Positions 18,855 to 27,691 of a stretch of DNA of 64,000 nucleotides are shown piece after piece. The notes beneath the pieces were generated by a model, which saw only the letters and a list, made by a program, of their open reading frames with translations, was not told where the DNA came from and ran no database searches. Within the stretch, counting starts at the first letter, position 1; each line of letters opens with the position of its first letter. The stretch is from the NCBI RefSeq assembly GCF_025716875.1, contig NZ_JAOVZB010000005.1, forward strand, positions 186,001 to 250,000, given 5' to 3'. Source of the DNA: Marinomonas sargassi (lineage in GTDB: Bacteria > Pseudomonadota > Gammaproteobacteria > Pseudomonadales > Marinomonadaceae). A program made the translations under genes and the position numbers.

Positions 18855-19838
18855 ATGCTACGCAAACTAAAAGTAAAAAATAGCCTAGTGACAGCGGTAT
18901 TAACAACCTGTCTTACTGCGGGCGCTTCTTTCCATGTTCAAGCACTAGACAGTGTGCACTTTCTTATCCCCGGTGGTGCAGGCGGTGGCTGGGACGGTAC
19001 AGCACGCGGTACAGGTGAAGCCCTATCTAAATCTGGTCTAGTAGACACAATTTCCTATGAGAATATGTCTGGCGGCGGTGGCGGTAAAGCCATTGCTCAT
19101 CTCATCGAGACAGCGAATCAAAAGCAAGACACCTTGATGGTGAACTCCACACCTATCGTTATTCGCTCACTCTCTAAAGTATTTCCACAATCTTTCCGAG
19201 ACCTAACACCAGTTGCCGCAACCATTGGTGACTTTGGTGCTTTTATTGTCAGAAAAGATTCTAAATACACCAGTTTTAAAGAAGTGGTTGAAGACTTCAA
19301 CAAGAATCCTCGCTCAGTAAAAATCGCGGGTGGCTCAGCACGTGGCAGCATGGACCATTTGGTCGCGGCGATGGCATTTAAAGCCGCAGGTGGTGATGCT
19401 CGTAAAGTACGTTACGTTGCTTATGACGCTGGCGGCAAAGCAATGGCTGGCCTACTGTCTGGCGAAACACATCTACTGTCTACTGGCTTCTCAGAAGGCC
19501 TAGCATTAGCTGAAGCTGGTGAAGTGCGCATCCTAGTCATGACAGGCAGCGAGCGTAACGAAGCAGCACCAGAAGTCCCTACCCTTAAAGAGCTTGGCTA
19601 CGATGCAGAATTTGTAAACTGGCGCGGTTTCTTCGGAGCGCCGGGCATTTCTGATGCACAAAAAGCCGAGTTCATCGAAGCTTTGGAAAAAATGTACGAC
19701 ACAGATGCATGGGAAAACGTGCGTGCTCGTAACGGCTGGACTGAAATCTTCAAGCCTGATGCTCAATTTGTCACCTTCTTAGAAGAGCAAGAAAAAGAAG
19801 TGGGCGCCCTAATGCGTGAACTAGGATTCCTTCGTTAA
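18855..19838 (+). CDS. tctC: Tripartite tricarboxylate transporter substrate-binding protein
   Basis: 327 aa from the ATG at 18855, behind GAGGT; a GTG just before it is less likely. The signal peptide ends near FHVQA-L. The mature protein has the TctC/Bug fold with the glycine-rich start HFLIPGGAGGGWDGTARG and a typical APGISDAQKAEFIEALEKM C-terminal lobe. It delivers the ligand in the periplasm to TctAB. Divergent from the CitA-type two-component genes. The 190-bp gap between holds TTTGATC repeats near 18702-18722 that could be regulator sites. Confidence 0.9.
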   Translation: MLRKLKVKNSLVTAVLTTCLTAGASFHVQALDSVHFLIPGGAGGGWDGTARGTGEALSKSGLVDTISYENMSGGGGGKAIAHLIETANQKQDTLMVNSTPIVIRSLSKVFPQSFRDLTPVAATIGDFGAFIVRKDSKYTSFKEVVEDFNKNPRSVKIAGGSARGSMDHLVAAMAFKAAGGDARKVRYVAYDAGGKAMAGLLSGETHLLSTGFSEGLALAEAGEVRILVMTGSERNEAAPEVPTLKELGYDAEFVNWRGFFGAPGISDAQKAEFIEALEKMYDTDAWENVRARNGWTEIFKPDAQFVTFLEEQEKEVGALMRELGFLR

Positions 19839-20025
19839 CTAGAACACCGACTTTATCGCCACCCGATAACCTAGGTGAAACACGCAATCTTCTAGTGGGT
19901 AATCCTCACTAGAAGTCTTTATCGAAGCCTGCCATGGCGCCCGCTGCTTACAGGCTTCGAATTTTTTAATCCAACCTTTAAAAGAAAATATGGCATGGCA
20001 AATAACGCCTTGTCAGGAGGACTCC

Positions 20026-20499
20026 ATGACGCTTAGTAAAGATCATATTGGAGGCTTGGTATTTCTTGGTTTATCTGCCGCCTATGGACATTATGCAGGC
20101 GACATTCTGTTGCTTCCTGGCGACGAGTATGAACCTTTCCATGCCCAAACTGTTCCTAATTTTTTAGCTGCAATGGGAGGGTTTCTTTCCATCCTTTTAT
20201 TGCTTACCGCTGACCGAGACGGTAAAAATGGCCTGTCATTAACAGGTTATGACTTTGCTCTGGTAGCAAAATTACTGGTGCTGGTTGTGCTATTCGGCTT
20301 GGCCTTAGAGTGGGTTGGCTTCTTACTTGCCACCGTTATTTTCCTCATCGGAGGATATTGGTTACTTGGGGTAAGAAAAGTTAAAACCCTACTGGTCGCA
20401 TCCGTTCCCTTTGCTGTTGGCATTTGGTTTTCTCTGACTCAATTACTAGATATTTATCTGGCACCGGGTCAACTCATTAGCCAAATATTTGGAGGTTAA
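20026..20499 (+). CDS. tctB: Tripartite tricarboxylate transporter small membrane subunit
   Basis: 157 aa from the ATG at 20026, chosen because AGGAGG lies 5 nt upstream; an in-frame codon at 19990 has no such site. Four hydrophobic segments are visible, with the family-like ALEWVGFLLATVIFLIGGYW in the second half. TctB is the small integral membrane partner of TctA. It lies between tctC and tctA, and the tctA ribosome-binding site overlaps its stop. Confidence 0.87.
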   Translation: MTLSKDHIGGLVFLGLSAAYGHYAGDILLLPGDEYEPFHAQTVPNFLAAMGGFLSILLLLTADRDGKNGLSLTGYDFALVAKLLVLVVLFGLALEWVGFLLATVIFLIGGYWLLGVRKVKTLLVASVPFAVGIWFSLTQLLDIYLAPGQLISQIFGG

Positions 20500-20503
20500 T
20501 CCC

Positions 20504-22048
20504 ATGTTAGACGGAATTATGACAGGGCTAACCACAGCAGTAATGCCCTTTAACCTAATGATGGTCGTAGTGGGCTGTTTTGCCGGCACCTTTATCGGCA
20601 TGTTACCCGGCCTTGGCCCTATTTCAGCCGTGGCTTTGATGATCCCTATTACCTATGGACTAGACCCTTCTTCAGGCATCATTTTAATGGCAGGGGTTTA
20701 CTATGGCGCGGTATTCGGCGGCTCCACTTCTTCTATTTTGATCAACGCCCCAGGTTGTGCCAGTACAGTTGTTACCTCTTTTGATGGCTACCCATTAGCG
20801 CAGCAAAAACAAGCGGGTAAAGCCCTCGCTTTAGCAGCCTATTCCTCCTTTACTGGCGGTACTGTGGGTGCCATTGTCTTGCTATTTGCCGCCCCCGCAT
20901 TGGCGTCGGTATCCCTAAGTTTTCAATCCAGTGATTACTTTGCACTGATGATTTTAGGCTTAACCGCCGTGGCTGCTTTTTCGGGTAAAGGTCAGGTGAT
21001 AAAAGCCCTGATCATGACGATTTTTGGTTTGATGATAGCGACCGTGGGTACGGATGTTACCTCGGGTACAACACGCTTTACCTTCGGTAGTGTCGACCTG
21101 ATTGATGGTATCAGCTTCTTGCTTCTGGCGATGGCGACCTTTGCCTTAACAGAAGTGGTGATGACGGTATTGAAAGGTCAGCACCGCGAAGAAGAACAGC
21201 AAATGGACATGAGCCAACTTGGCAGCATGAAGCTAAGCAAAGAAGAAGTGAAGCATGTTGCTCCAACCATAGCTCGCTCCTCTGTATTTGGTTTCATAGT
21301 CGGCGTGCTACCCGGTGCAGGTGCAACTATCGCATCTTTCCTTGCTTACGGCCTTGAGCGTAACCTTGCCTCTGCCAAAGAAAAACTGAAGTTTGGTAAA
21401 GGCGCATTGCGTGGCTTAGCGGCTCCAGAGTCCGCTAACAATGCCGCATCTACTGGCTCCTTTGTACCATTACTAACCTTAGGTATTCCGGGGTCTGGTA
21501 CCACAGCCATCATGCTTGGTGCGCTTATCGCGTACGGTATTCAGCCGGGGCCTCGCCTCTTCATTGATAACCCAGATGTATTTTGGTCGGTGATCATTTC
21601 TATGTATTTCGGCAACCTTGTTTTGCTGATTTTGAATCTGCCTCTGATCCCGTACATCTCACGTTTATTAGTGATTCCTCGCCCGATTCTTATTCCTTTG
21701 ATTTTGTTCTTCTCAATCACAGGGGTATATCTGGTCAGCTTTAACACCTTTGATATCCACATGATGGCTATCATCACGGTTATTGCTATTTTCTTGAAGT
21801 TACTAGAATTTCCGATGGCACCTATGCTATTGGGCTTCATTCTAGGCGGCTTAATGGAAAACAATCTAAGTCGTGCACTAACCATTTCCGATGGTAGCTT
21901 CTCATTCCTTTGGGAAAGACCACTCAGCCTTGGCATTGTGATTACCGCAGTCTTAGTACTGGTTATTCCACCACTTAGCGAGTACTGGAAAAGTAGACGC
22001 CAAGTAGCAACGAAAAAAGATCCTGAAACGGCCATTTCAGAAGGCTAG
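20504..22048 (+). CDS. tctA: Tripartite tricarboxylate transporter large permease
   Basis: 514 aa from the ATG at 20504, preceded by GGAGG at 20491-20495. About 12 membrane segments, with the family hallmark GMLPGLGPISAVALMIPITY and GAVFGGSTSSILINAPG near the N-terminus and GVLPGAGATIASFLAYG in the second half. It forms the channel that imports citrate-like acids delivered by TctC. The 3' end is odd: codons from FDIHMM to RRQVA are repeated 3,504 bp downstream at 95% nucleotide and 100% protein identity (see 25252). The tail of this copy is TKKDPETAISEG. Confidence 0.93.
   Translation: MLDGIMTGLTTAVMPFNLMMVVVGCFAGTFIGMLPGLGPISAVALMIPITYGLDPSSGIILMAGVYYGAVFGGSTSSILINAPGCASTVVTSFDGYPLAQQKQAGKALALAAYSSFTGGTVGAIVLLFAAPALASVSLSFQSSDYFALMILGLTAVAAFSGKGQVIKALIMTIFGLMIATVGTDVTSGTTRFTFGSVDLIDGISFLLLAMATFALTEVVMTVLKGQHREEEQQMDMSQLGSMKLSKEEVKHVAPTIARSSVFGFIVGVLPGAGATIASFLAYGLERNLASAKEKLKFGKGALRGLAAPESANNAASTGSFVPLLTLGIPGSGTTAIMLGALIAYGIQPGPRLFIDNPDVFWSVIISMYFGNLVLLILNLPLIPYISRLLVIPRPILIPLILFFSITGVYLVSFNTFDIHMMAIITVIAIFLKLLEFPMAPMLLGFILGGLMENNLSRALTISDGSFSFLWERPLSLGIVITAVLVLVIPPLSEYWKSRRQVATKKDPETAISEG
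21748..22009 (+). repeat. Direct repeat, copy 1: 3' end of tctA
   Basis: These 262 bp inside tctA recur without gaps at 25252-25513. There are 12 mismatches, all silent. The pair bounds a 3.2-kb segment carrying two unrelated genes. See the pseudogene at 25252. Confidence 0.95.
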
Positions 22049-22127
22049 TGCTCTAGCTTTCTGTTCCACAGAGATACGTATTAAAGGTAAGATAAAATAT
22101 CTGGCAATAAACAATCTGGTAATTTAA

Positions 22128-22177
22128 AAGCCCCTAGTAGCTCAGTTCAAGTGAATTAACCAACTAGGGGCTTATTT
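22128..22177 (+). terminator. Terminator after tctA
   Basis: AAGCCCCTAGT (22128-22138) pairs with ACTAGGGGCTT (22163-22173), followed by ATTTAT. The 24-nt loop contains TTCAAGTGAATTAACC, nearly the same as in the hairpin at 27692, so the two are related elements. Confidence 0.75.
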
Positions 22178-22294
22178 ATATGGGTCGATTGGAACATACA
22201 ATTCGGTTACAGACACATTCGTAATTAAGAGCCAAGTTTTCATTTTCTGCTCCGTGGGTGTGTGCGTTCATAGGCTACGCAACGCTGACAAATT

Positions 22295-23377
22295 TTATTG
22301 GTACATTTCTGAGGAACAAGCACTGTAATAGCTTTGTTGTGCGACTTCCATTTCATCTATCAAATTACAACCGGCTACTTTTGCATAACGTTTCATCGCG
22401 TTGCCGCATGCCATACTATAGGACTGAATAGGCGCCGTATGGGTGCCTCCATGTGGACACGAATACTGGTATTGTTCATTGATGACAAATGACTTATTAG
22501 AGTTCCTGCTTGAGCTACCGGAGGTGCTGTTAGAGGCCGTAGTCTTGTTAATTGCCGCTAAATCAGCATTTAAATTGCCAACCGTTGATTGTAAGTTTGA
22601 CATGCCACCACCAGAGTCAAAGCTATCTTTTACAATCGATTGCAGTATTTTCGTTTGGCTCTCAATGTCTAATTTACCGATTCCACCTGCAACCGCACCC
22701 ATCCCCATGGCAATCGCTTTACCCCAATCAAAGCTGCTCGCTTTGCTTTTTTGCGCGGCAATTTGGTTGCGGATTTGTTTGTCTGAGCTTGCCAATTCAT
22801 CGAATAACGTATTGGCGGTTTCATCTATTTTATTGAGCGTGGTATTCACCTTTTTCGTCACTTCAAACTGACGTTCAACAGCGGCAGAATCAGGGTAATC
22901 TTGAGAGCGATTGTTAGCCCAAGCTTGGCAAACCTGAGACACTTGCTGTGTGAGCTGGCGGCTGGCATCTTTTGCAGCTTCCTTTACGTTGGCTTGGTTA
23001 AGCCGACTACTATTATTGAAATTATTGTAGCAGTTAGATGAGACACAACTGCAGCGTTTGCTAAGGCGCTTTTCATCCGACGCCAAGCGTGCTTTATTTT
23101 GTGTGAGTAACAAACTGTCGCGCGCTTCAAATATTCCGTCTAACGACAGACCTTTGTTTTGCTTTATGGAAGAGCCAGCTTTTGTTGGCTGAGGTGAGGG
23201 AGCCAGTGCTGGTGAACTTTCTTGCACTTTTGAGTTTTCAGGACTTGTTGTGCCCATCAGCTCATCTAGGGATAACCCTGCAGCGTTGGCAGTGACGTAA
23301 CAAAAAAATAGGAATCCGCTTATAACTGCTTTTGTGATCCCTATGCTTACTTGCGAGTTTTTGTCTGAAAATGCCAC
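22295..23377 (-). CDS. Secreted Cys-rich hypothetical protein
   Basis: 360 aa with a GTG start behind GGAGTG. I do not recognise a family. A signal peptide (residues 11-33, ending NAA-G) is followed by GLSLDEL at 34, a Ser/Pro-rich linker and a second GLSLDGI at 76. Then come Cys residues at 109, 111 and 116, helical Gln/Asn-rich sequence (110-220), a glycine-rich hydrophobic patch (AIAMGMGAVAGGIG) and a Ser/Asn-rich stretch. The C-terminal Cys-containing part (YSCPHGGTHTAP onward) ends the protein. It is probably periplasmic or surface-exposed with disulfides. It lies in the segment bounded by the tctA repeats, so it is accessory DNA. Confidence 0.6.
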   Translation of the reverse strand: MAFSDKNSQVSIGITKAVISGFLFFCYVTANAAGLSLDELMGTTSPENSKVQESSPALAPSPQPTKAGSSIKQNKGLSLDGIFEARDSLLLTQNKARLASDEKRLSKRCSCVSSNCYNNFNNSSRLNQANVKEAAKDASRQLTQQVSQVCQAWANNRSQDYPDSAAVERQFEVTKKVNTTLNKIDETANTLFDELASSDKQIRNQIAAQKSKASSFDWGKAIAMGMGAVAGGIGKLDIESQTKILQSIVKDSFDSGGGMSNLQSTVGNLNADLAAINKTTASNSTSGSSSRNSNKSFVINEQYQYSCPHGGTHTAPIQSYSMACGNAMKRYAKVAGCNLIDEMEVAQQSYYSACSSEMYQ

Positions 23378-23568
23378 TGTTTCACTCCGTAAGTTAAGTT
23401 AAGTTAGCCATTTTAATTAAACGGGGTTTAGGAAGTATAAATCACCATTCGGTCTAAGGTGTTTAAAGATTTTCTAAATCACCTTCGGCTGCGGTGGCTG
23501 AAAGCGAGGTTTAGTGTAAGGCAAGCAATTTTTAGCATCATCAGGTGCTAGGTTCTGTGAAAATCAGC

Positions 23569-25032
23569 TTACAACTGCGATTCGGCCTTATTGATCAGGG
23601 TGAGAGCCTGTGCGTAGTGCTTGGCATTCGAGCCCTGTTCGCTGACATACTCGTACAGCTTGCTCAGCGCCTCGTTTGTATTCCCGGTTCCCAGTAAGGC
23701 CTCACCATGGAAAAACTTGAGTGACGGATCAACTTCAACCGTCAGTTGCTCGAGCTTCGGAAAGATCAGCAGAGCCTGTTCGTAATTCTGTTGCTCTAGA
23801 TCTCGTGACAATTGCGCCATCAACTTGTCACGCCGTATTGAAGGCGGTAATGTCGCTTCAAGTGCGGCAAGTTCCTGCTTTTTGAGTGGCGTCTCAGCTA
23901 CCTTTGGCTGCAGATCAAGCATTTGTTCTGCATCGAGCATCATTTCTAAGGCTTGCGGGTAGTAAATACCGCTCACGCCAACACGCTGTAAATAACTATT
24001 CAGTTTTTCTAAGGCTTCGCTCGGCTGGTTGGTTTCTAACAGACTTTCTCCCCAGAAGAAGTAAAGGCTGTCATCCACAGGTAAGCCTAAATCGTCTAAA
24101 AGTTCAGCATAAACAAGTGCAGATTGAAAATTGCGCTGCTTAAGAGCACTAGATAAAGCGAGAAGATATTTATCACGCAGTATTGGTTTGGACACGCCTG
24201 CTTCGAGCTCACGTAACTGTGCTAAGCGCACAGTATTTGAACGAGCAGGCGCCACGAATTTTGCCACAGCAGATGCTTTATTCAAGCTAACATAATACGC
24301 AACTTTCTCTCTTAAAAAGGCCTCGGTAACCGCTTTATTATCCCTATCGTTTGCTTGTACATAAATACTTTTGTCTTCGGATAAAGTCGTGGCATCTGCA
24401 CCTTTACTCAGCAACAACTCAACGACACTCGCATTATCAGCCACTATAGCCAAATGCAGCGCTGTAAACCCATCGTCACTCACAGCTTCTAAGTTAGCTC
24501 CAGCCTCAAGCAAAAGCGCAACCACATCATGCTCGTTATATCGGGATGCGATCATTAATGCCGTCCAGCCATAAACTGTTTTCGCAAAAGCATCCGAACC
24601 AGAATCTAACAGAAGTTCAACCACATCATGCTCGTTATATCGGGATGCTACCATTAATGCCGTCCAGCCATTATTAGTCGTCGCAAAGACATCCGCACCA
24701 GAATCTAACAGAAGTTCAACCAGCTCAGGGTCAGCATTGTTTTTGACGGCAATCAGTAACGGCGTCACTCCCCCATTACAAACTCCATTAGGGTCTCCGC
24801 CCTTCTCTAATAAGCTCGCCACAATTTTATCGTACCCATCACGCGCCGCATAATACAGAGCCGGACAATAGTAAAAGGTATTGGGGCTGGCGCCTGTCGC
24901 CAATAAGTTATTTACACTGTCTAGGTTACCCGTTTCCACCGCCCTTATAAGAGGTGGGGTTGAAGCACAGCCTGCAAGCGTCAATATGAATGTAACGCCA
25001 CTTAAAAAAACAGCTTTCTTAAATACTGCCAT
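23569..25032 (-). CDS. Ankyrin-repeat lipoprotein with TPR-like C-terminal half
   Basis: 487 aa from the ATG at 25032, chosen because GGGGA lies just upstream and the protein then begins with a lipoprotein signal (MAVFKKAVFLSGVTF, lipobox LAGC). Six ankyrin repeats span about residues 25-235; repeats four and five are almost identical (GWTALM-ASRYNEHDVV). The C-terminal half contains two helical repeats with LYFFWGESLLETNQPSEALEKL-like units that look TPR-like. Likely a membrane-anchored scaffold facing the periplasm; partner unknown. Part of the accessory segment with the gene at 22295. Confidence 0.75.
   Translation of the reverse strand: MAVFKKAVFLSGVTFILTLAGCASTPPLIRAVETGNLDSVNNLLATGASPNTFYYCPALYYAARDGYDKIVASLLEKGGDPNGVCNGGVTPLLIAVKNNADPELVELLLDSGADVFATTNNGWTALMVASRYNEHDVVELLLDSGSDAFAKTVYGWTALMIASRYNEHDVVALLLEAGANLEAVSDDGFTALHLAIVADNASVVELLLSKGADATTLSEDKSIYVQANDRDNKAVTEAFLREKVAYYVSLNKASAVAKFVAPARSNTVRLAQLRELEAGVSKPILRDKYLLALSSALKQRNFQSALVYAELLDDLGLPVDDSLYFFWGESLLETNQPSEALEKLNSYLQRVGVSGIYYPQALEMMLDAEQMLDLQPKVAETPLKKQELAALEATLPPSIRRDKLMAQLSRDLEQQNYEQALLIFPKLEQLTVEVDPSLKFFHGEALLGTGNTNEALSKLYEYVSEQGSNAKHYAQALTLINKAESQL
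24521..24718. repeat. 99-bp tandem repeat inside the ankyrin gene
   Basis: Two successive 99-bp units (24521-24619 and 24620-24718) each encode one 33-residue ankyrin repeat. The first 30 bp of each are nearly identical, and a third, more diverged unit follows. The period equals one repeat, so copy number can change without a frameshift. Confidence 0.8.
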
Positions 25033-25251
25033 GATTGTCCCCTTATCATCGTGTACCCAGTTCAGTTGCACTTCCGACATTTGAGCAAGAATTTTGAAAA
25101 CTAACGGCTTTAACCTTAGATTGCCCTAGGTTAGATTTACATACGTTTGGTTAGCACACATTGTCGCCAAGCTTTATACTCACTCTACCACTTCCCTAAT
25201 ACTCTTTTGTAGTGTTGCAGTAAATTCGGCCAACTTTGATATCATGAGCAT

Positions 25252-25585
25252 CTTTGATATCCACATGATGGCTATCATCACAGTTATTGCTATCTTCTTG
25301 AAGTTACTAGAGTTTCCGATGGCACCTATGCTATTGGGCTTCATCTTAGGCGGCTTAATGGAAAACAACCTAAGCCGAGCATTAACCATTTCTGATGGTA
25401 GCTTCTCATTCCTTTGGGAAAGACCACTCAGCCTTGGCATTGTGATTACCGCAGTCTTAGTACTGGTGATTCCACCACTTAGCGAATACTGGAAAAGTAG
25501 ACGCCAAGTAGCAGAGAAGGACGCACCTGAAGCTAATAGCGAAGCTTCTGAAAGCGAAGCCGAAGTTTCTGAAAGAAAAAGCTAA
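25252..25585 (+). pseudogene. tctA: 3' fragment of a second tctA allele
   Basis: Encodes 87 residues identical to the TctA C-terminal region (FDIHMMAIIT to KSRRQVA), then a different acidic tail ending SEAEVSERKS. All 12 nucleotide differences from the intact copy are silent. No ribosome-binding site precedes the ATG at 25244, and five-sixths of the gene is missing, so it is a remnant. The junction carries a 10-bp duplication CTTTGATATC (25234-25243 and 25252-25261). The remnant keeps its own terminator at 25617. It marks the right edge of the 22.0-25.25 kb insertion. Confidence 0.9.
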
Positions 25586-25616
25586 GCTCATAAGATAAAA
25601 GCGAAAAACAAAAAAG

Positions 25617-25650
25617 CCTTTGCTCAAGCACATTTGAGCAAAGGTTTTCT
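25617..25650. terminator. Bidirectional terminator after the tctA remnant
   Basis: CCTTTGCTCAA (25617-25627) pairs with TTGAGCAAAGG (25634-25644), flanked by an A-run upstream and TTTTCTTTTAT downstream. It separates the tctA remnant from the convergent LysR gene and was probably the original tctCBA terminator. Confidence 0.8.
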
Positions 25651-25666
25651 TTTATCTTCCCAAGTA

Positions 25667-26563
25667 CTAGCCAGAACTTTTTAAATGCTCAAGAAAAGCA
25701 GACACATGAGCTGGTAACACCCTATCTTTCATGGTGACTAAGTCGATGCCTGCGGAGATAGATTTTGAGTTAGGTAGTATTTCTATTACTTCACCGCTGG
25801 CGAGTTCTTTTTCCACTAGCATACGCGGTAAATTAGCAATACCAAGTCCAGCCATCACAAAGTCTTTTATGAGGCGATCATCGTTAGCTGCAATAGAAGC
25901 TGTTTTCACTTCTAGGCGTTTAATTTGCTTCTTATCGTTCTTGCCTAACCAAGTTTTCATGGATGGGCAATCCATCTGATAATCGATGATATCGAGGTCA
26001 ACCACCTGACCAAAGTCAGTAACAGCGCCATGTGTAGCAATAAACTGATGACTTGCCACCGTAATGAAGGCTTCCGTTCTAAAAGGGCAGATATCCAATA
26101 AACGATGCCCTGACGAAAACACCACCATGCCTATATCCGTTTTGCCATTTACCACATTATTGACAGTTATCGCATCGTCTTGGAGAGCGATATCTATGTG
26201 GACTTGTGGGTGTGATTTCTTAAACTTCTCTATGGCTGGGGCTAATAACAAGGTGGCTAATTCCATGGTGCAAGCGATGGATAAACTGCCTACTAGCGCC
26301 CCAGATTGCCCCTTCACCTTGATCATCTCTTCTTCTAGTGCAGACAGGTGTTTTTCCGCTGTTACCAGTAATGACCTGCCCTCTGGGGTGAGATGAATTT
26401 TTCTATTAGCTCTTTTAAACAGAACAACGCCAAGTTCTTCTTCAAGCTTTTTGATTTGATGGGAAACCGCCTGCTGCGTTAAATACAAGCGGCTGGCCGC
26501 CTTAGTCACACTCTCATGCTTTGCCACCTGAACAAAGGTCGCTAGATTATTTAAGTTCCGCAT
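25667..26563 (-). CDS. LysR-family transcriptional regulator
   Basis: 298 aa from the ATG at 26563, chosen because AGGAGA lies 7 nt upstream; a longer reading to 26590 lacks this. The HTH is at residues 1-60 (MRNLNNLATFVQVAKHESVT, TQQAVSHQIKKLEEELG), followed by the effector domain. It is divergent from the small secreted protein at 26747 across an AT-rich gap and may control it. Effector unknown. Confidence 0.9.
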   Translation of the reverse strand: MRNLNNLATFVQVAKHESVTKAASRLYLTQQAVSHQIKKLEEELGVVLFKRANRKIHLTPEGRSLLVTAEKHLSALEEEMIKVKGQSGALVGSLSIACTMELATLLLAPAIEKFKKSHPQVHIDIALQDDAITVNNVVNGKTDIGMVVFSSGHRLLDICPFRTEAFITVASHQFIATHGAVTDFGQVVDLDIIDYQMDCPSMKTWLGKNDKKQIKRLEVKTASIAANDDRLIKDFVMAGLGIANLPRMLVEKELASGEVIEILPNSKSISAGIDLVTMKDRVLPAHVSAFLEHLKSSG

Positions 26564-26746
26564 TTCCAGCTCTCCTGTGGCTATTTTCAAAAACGGTTTC
26601 CAATGGCGGTTTTAGATGTCGATTCATTCCATCTATACAGAAAACCTTATCACAAATTAAATTTCATAATAGTTAAAAATATACTGTTTTTTATTTGTTA
26701 ATAAATCCTCCAAACTTTACCTATTCCATACTCAATAGGAGGAGTT

Positions 26747-27274
26747 ATGAAAAACACAATCTCGAGAATGGCCTTTGGCCTCATGGTAAGTACTTTGGCA
26801 AGTAACGCCTCGGCACTCGATATAGAAATTGACCCGACAGCCTACCTATTTGGGGGGCATTCCGTGCATTTTGGCTTTGGAGGTGACAACTTCCGTTTTG
26901 ACATAGGCACATTCGGAATGGAGTTACCGGATGCCTTTAACAGCGATGAAAACTACGATCTGGAATTCGATGGCTTCGGGGTAAAGCTGGATTATTTATT
27001 TGGCCGTTATGATGGCTGGTTCGTGGGTGTAGAAGCCAATTCATCGGACGTTACCTACACACGAAAATCCACCAGTGAAACCGCCACTCGTACTCAAGTG
27101 TCAGTGGGGCCAAGATTCGGCTACCGCATCATGTACACAGAAAACATCACCATCACACCTTGGCTAGGTATCAACCTGAACCTTGAATATGACGACGTCA
27201 TACTTGATGGAGAACGTTACGAAAGCGAAGCCGTGACCTTATTCCCAGCAGTACACATAGGATGGAAACTTTAA
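26747..27274 (+). CDS. Small secreted beta-rich protein, probable outer-membrane barrel
   Basis: 175 aa. Residues 1-23 form a signal peptide ending ASA-L. The remainder alternates polar and hydrophobic residues with many Phe, Tyr and Gly, and ends with strand-like VTLFPAVHIGWKL, as in small OmpW/OmpA-like barrels. I cannot assign a named family. AGGAGG precedes the ATG. The stop directly abuts the start of the DUF4260 gene, so the pair is an operon. Confidence 0.65.
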   Translation: MKNTISRMAFGLMVSTLASNASALDIEIDPTAYLFGGHSVHFGFGGDNFRFDIGTFGMELPDAFNSDENYDLEFDGFGVKLDYLFGRYDGWFVGVEANSSDVTYTRKSTSETATRTQVSVGPRFGYRIMYTENITITPWLGINLNLEYDDVILDGERYESEAVTLFPAVHIGWKL

Positions 27275-27646
27275 ATGACTGAAATCAGTAGCAATATCAA
27301 ATGGATTTTACGCCTTGAAGGGGCAGCCGTATTACTCTTGTCATGCCTTGTTTACTTCAAACTTTCAGCAGACTGGCTGCTGTTTATGTGGCTGTTTTTA
27401 ATACCCGACTTTACCTTACTTGGGTATTTAATAAGTAACAAAACAGGCGCAGTGCTATACAACCTCACCCACTCTTTACTGGGGCCAGCGATATGCCTAG
27501 CCATTGGCTTAATTTTCAACAATGAAATAAGTATATCCATTGGCTTAATTTGGACGGCTCACGTGGGCTTTGACCGCGCCTTAGGCTACGGACTCAAATA
27601 CACTAATGGGTTTAGATATACCCACTTGGGGAAGATAGGGAGATAA
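27275..27646 (+). CDS. DUF4260-family membrane protein
   Basis: 123 aa with four hydrophobic segments. The sequence LRLEGAAVLLLSCLVYFKLS near the start, LFLIPDFTLLGYL in the middle and AHVGFDRALGYGLKY near the end are characteristic of DUF4260 as I recall it. Function unknown. Its ATG follows the previous stop with no gap, so translation is probably coupled. Confidence 0.8.
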   Translation: MTEISSNIKWILRLEGAAVLLLSCLVYFKLSADWLLFMWLFLIPDFTLLGYLISNKTGAVLYNLTHSLLGPAICLAIGLIFNNEISISIGLIWTAHVGFDRALGYGLKYTNGFRYTHLGKIGR

Positions 27647-27691
27647 ACCATTACCCTAAATAAGAATTGGCAATATACAACAGACACCAAA

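Noticed and set aside
21541..22035. Long antisense ORF (164 aa) over the tctA 3' end
   Set aside because: It is the reverse-frame shadow of tctA; the same shadow appears over the remnant at 25180-25440, and no ribosome-binding site or family match is visible.
22443..22871. Plus-strand ORF of 142 aa opposite the Cys-rich secreted protein
   Set aside because: Leu/Pro/Ser-rich translation typical of an antisense frame; the minus-strand gene has a signal peptide, start site and sensible composition.
25244..25585. Small membrane protein of 113 aa
   Set aside because: It is identical to the TctA C-terminus, lacks a ribosome-binding site and is better explained as a gene remnant.
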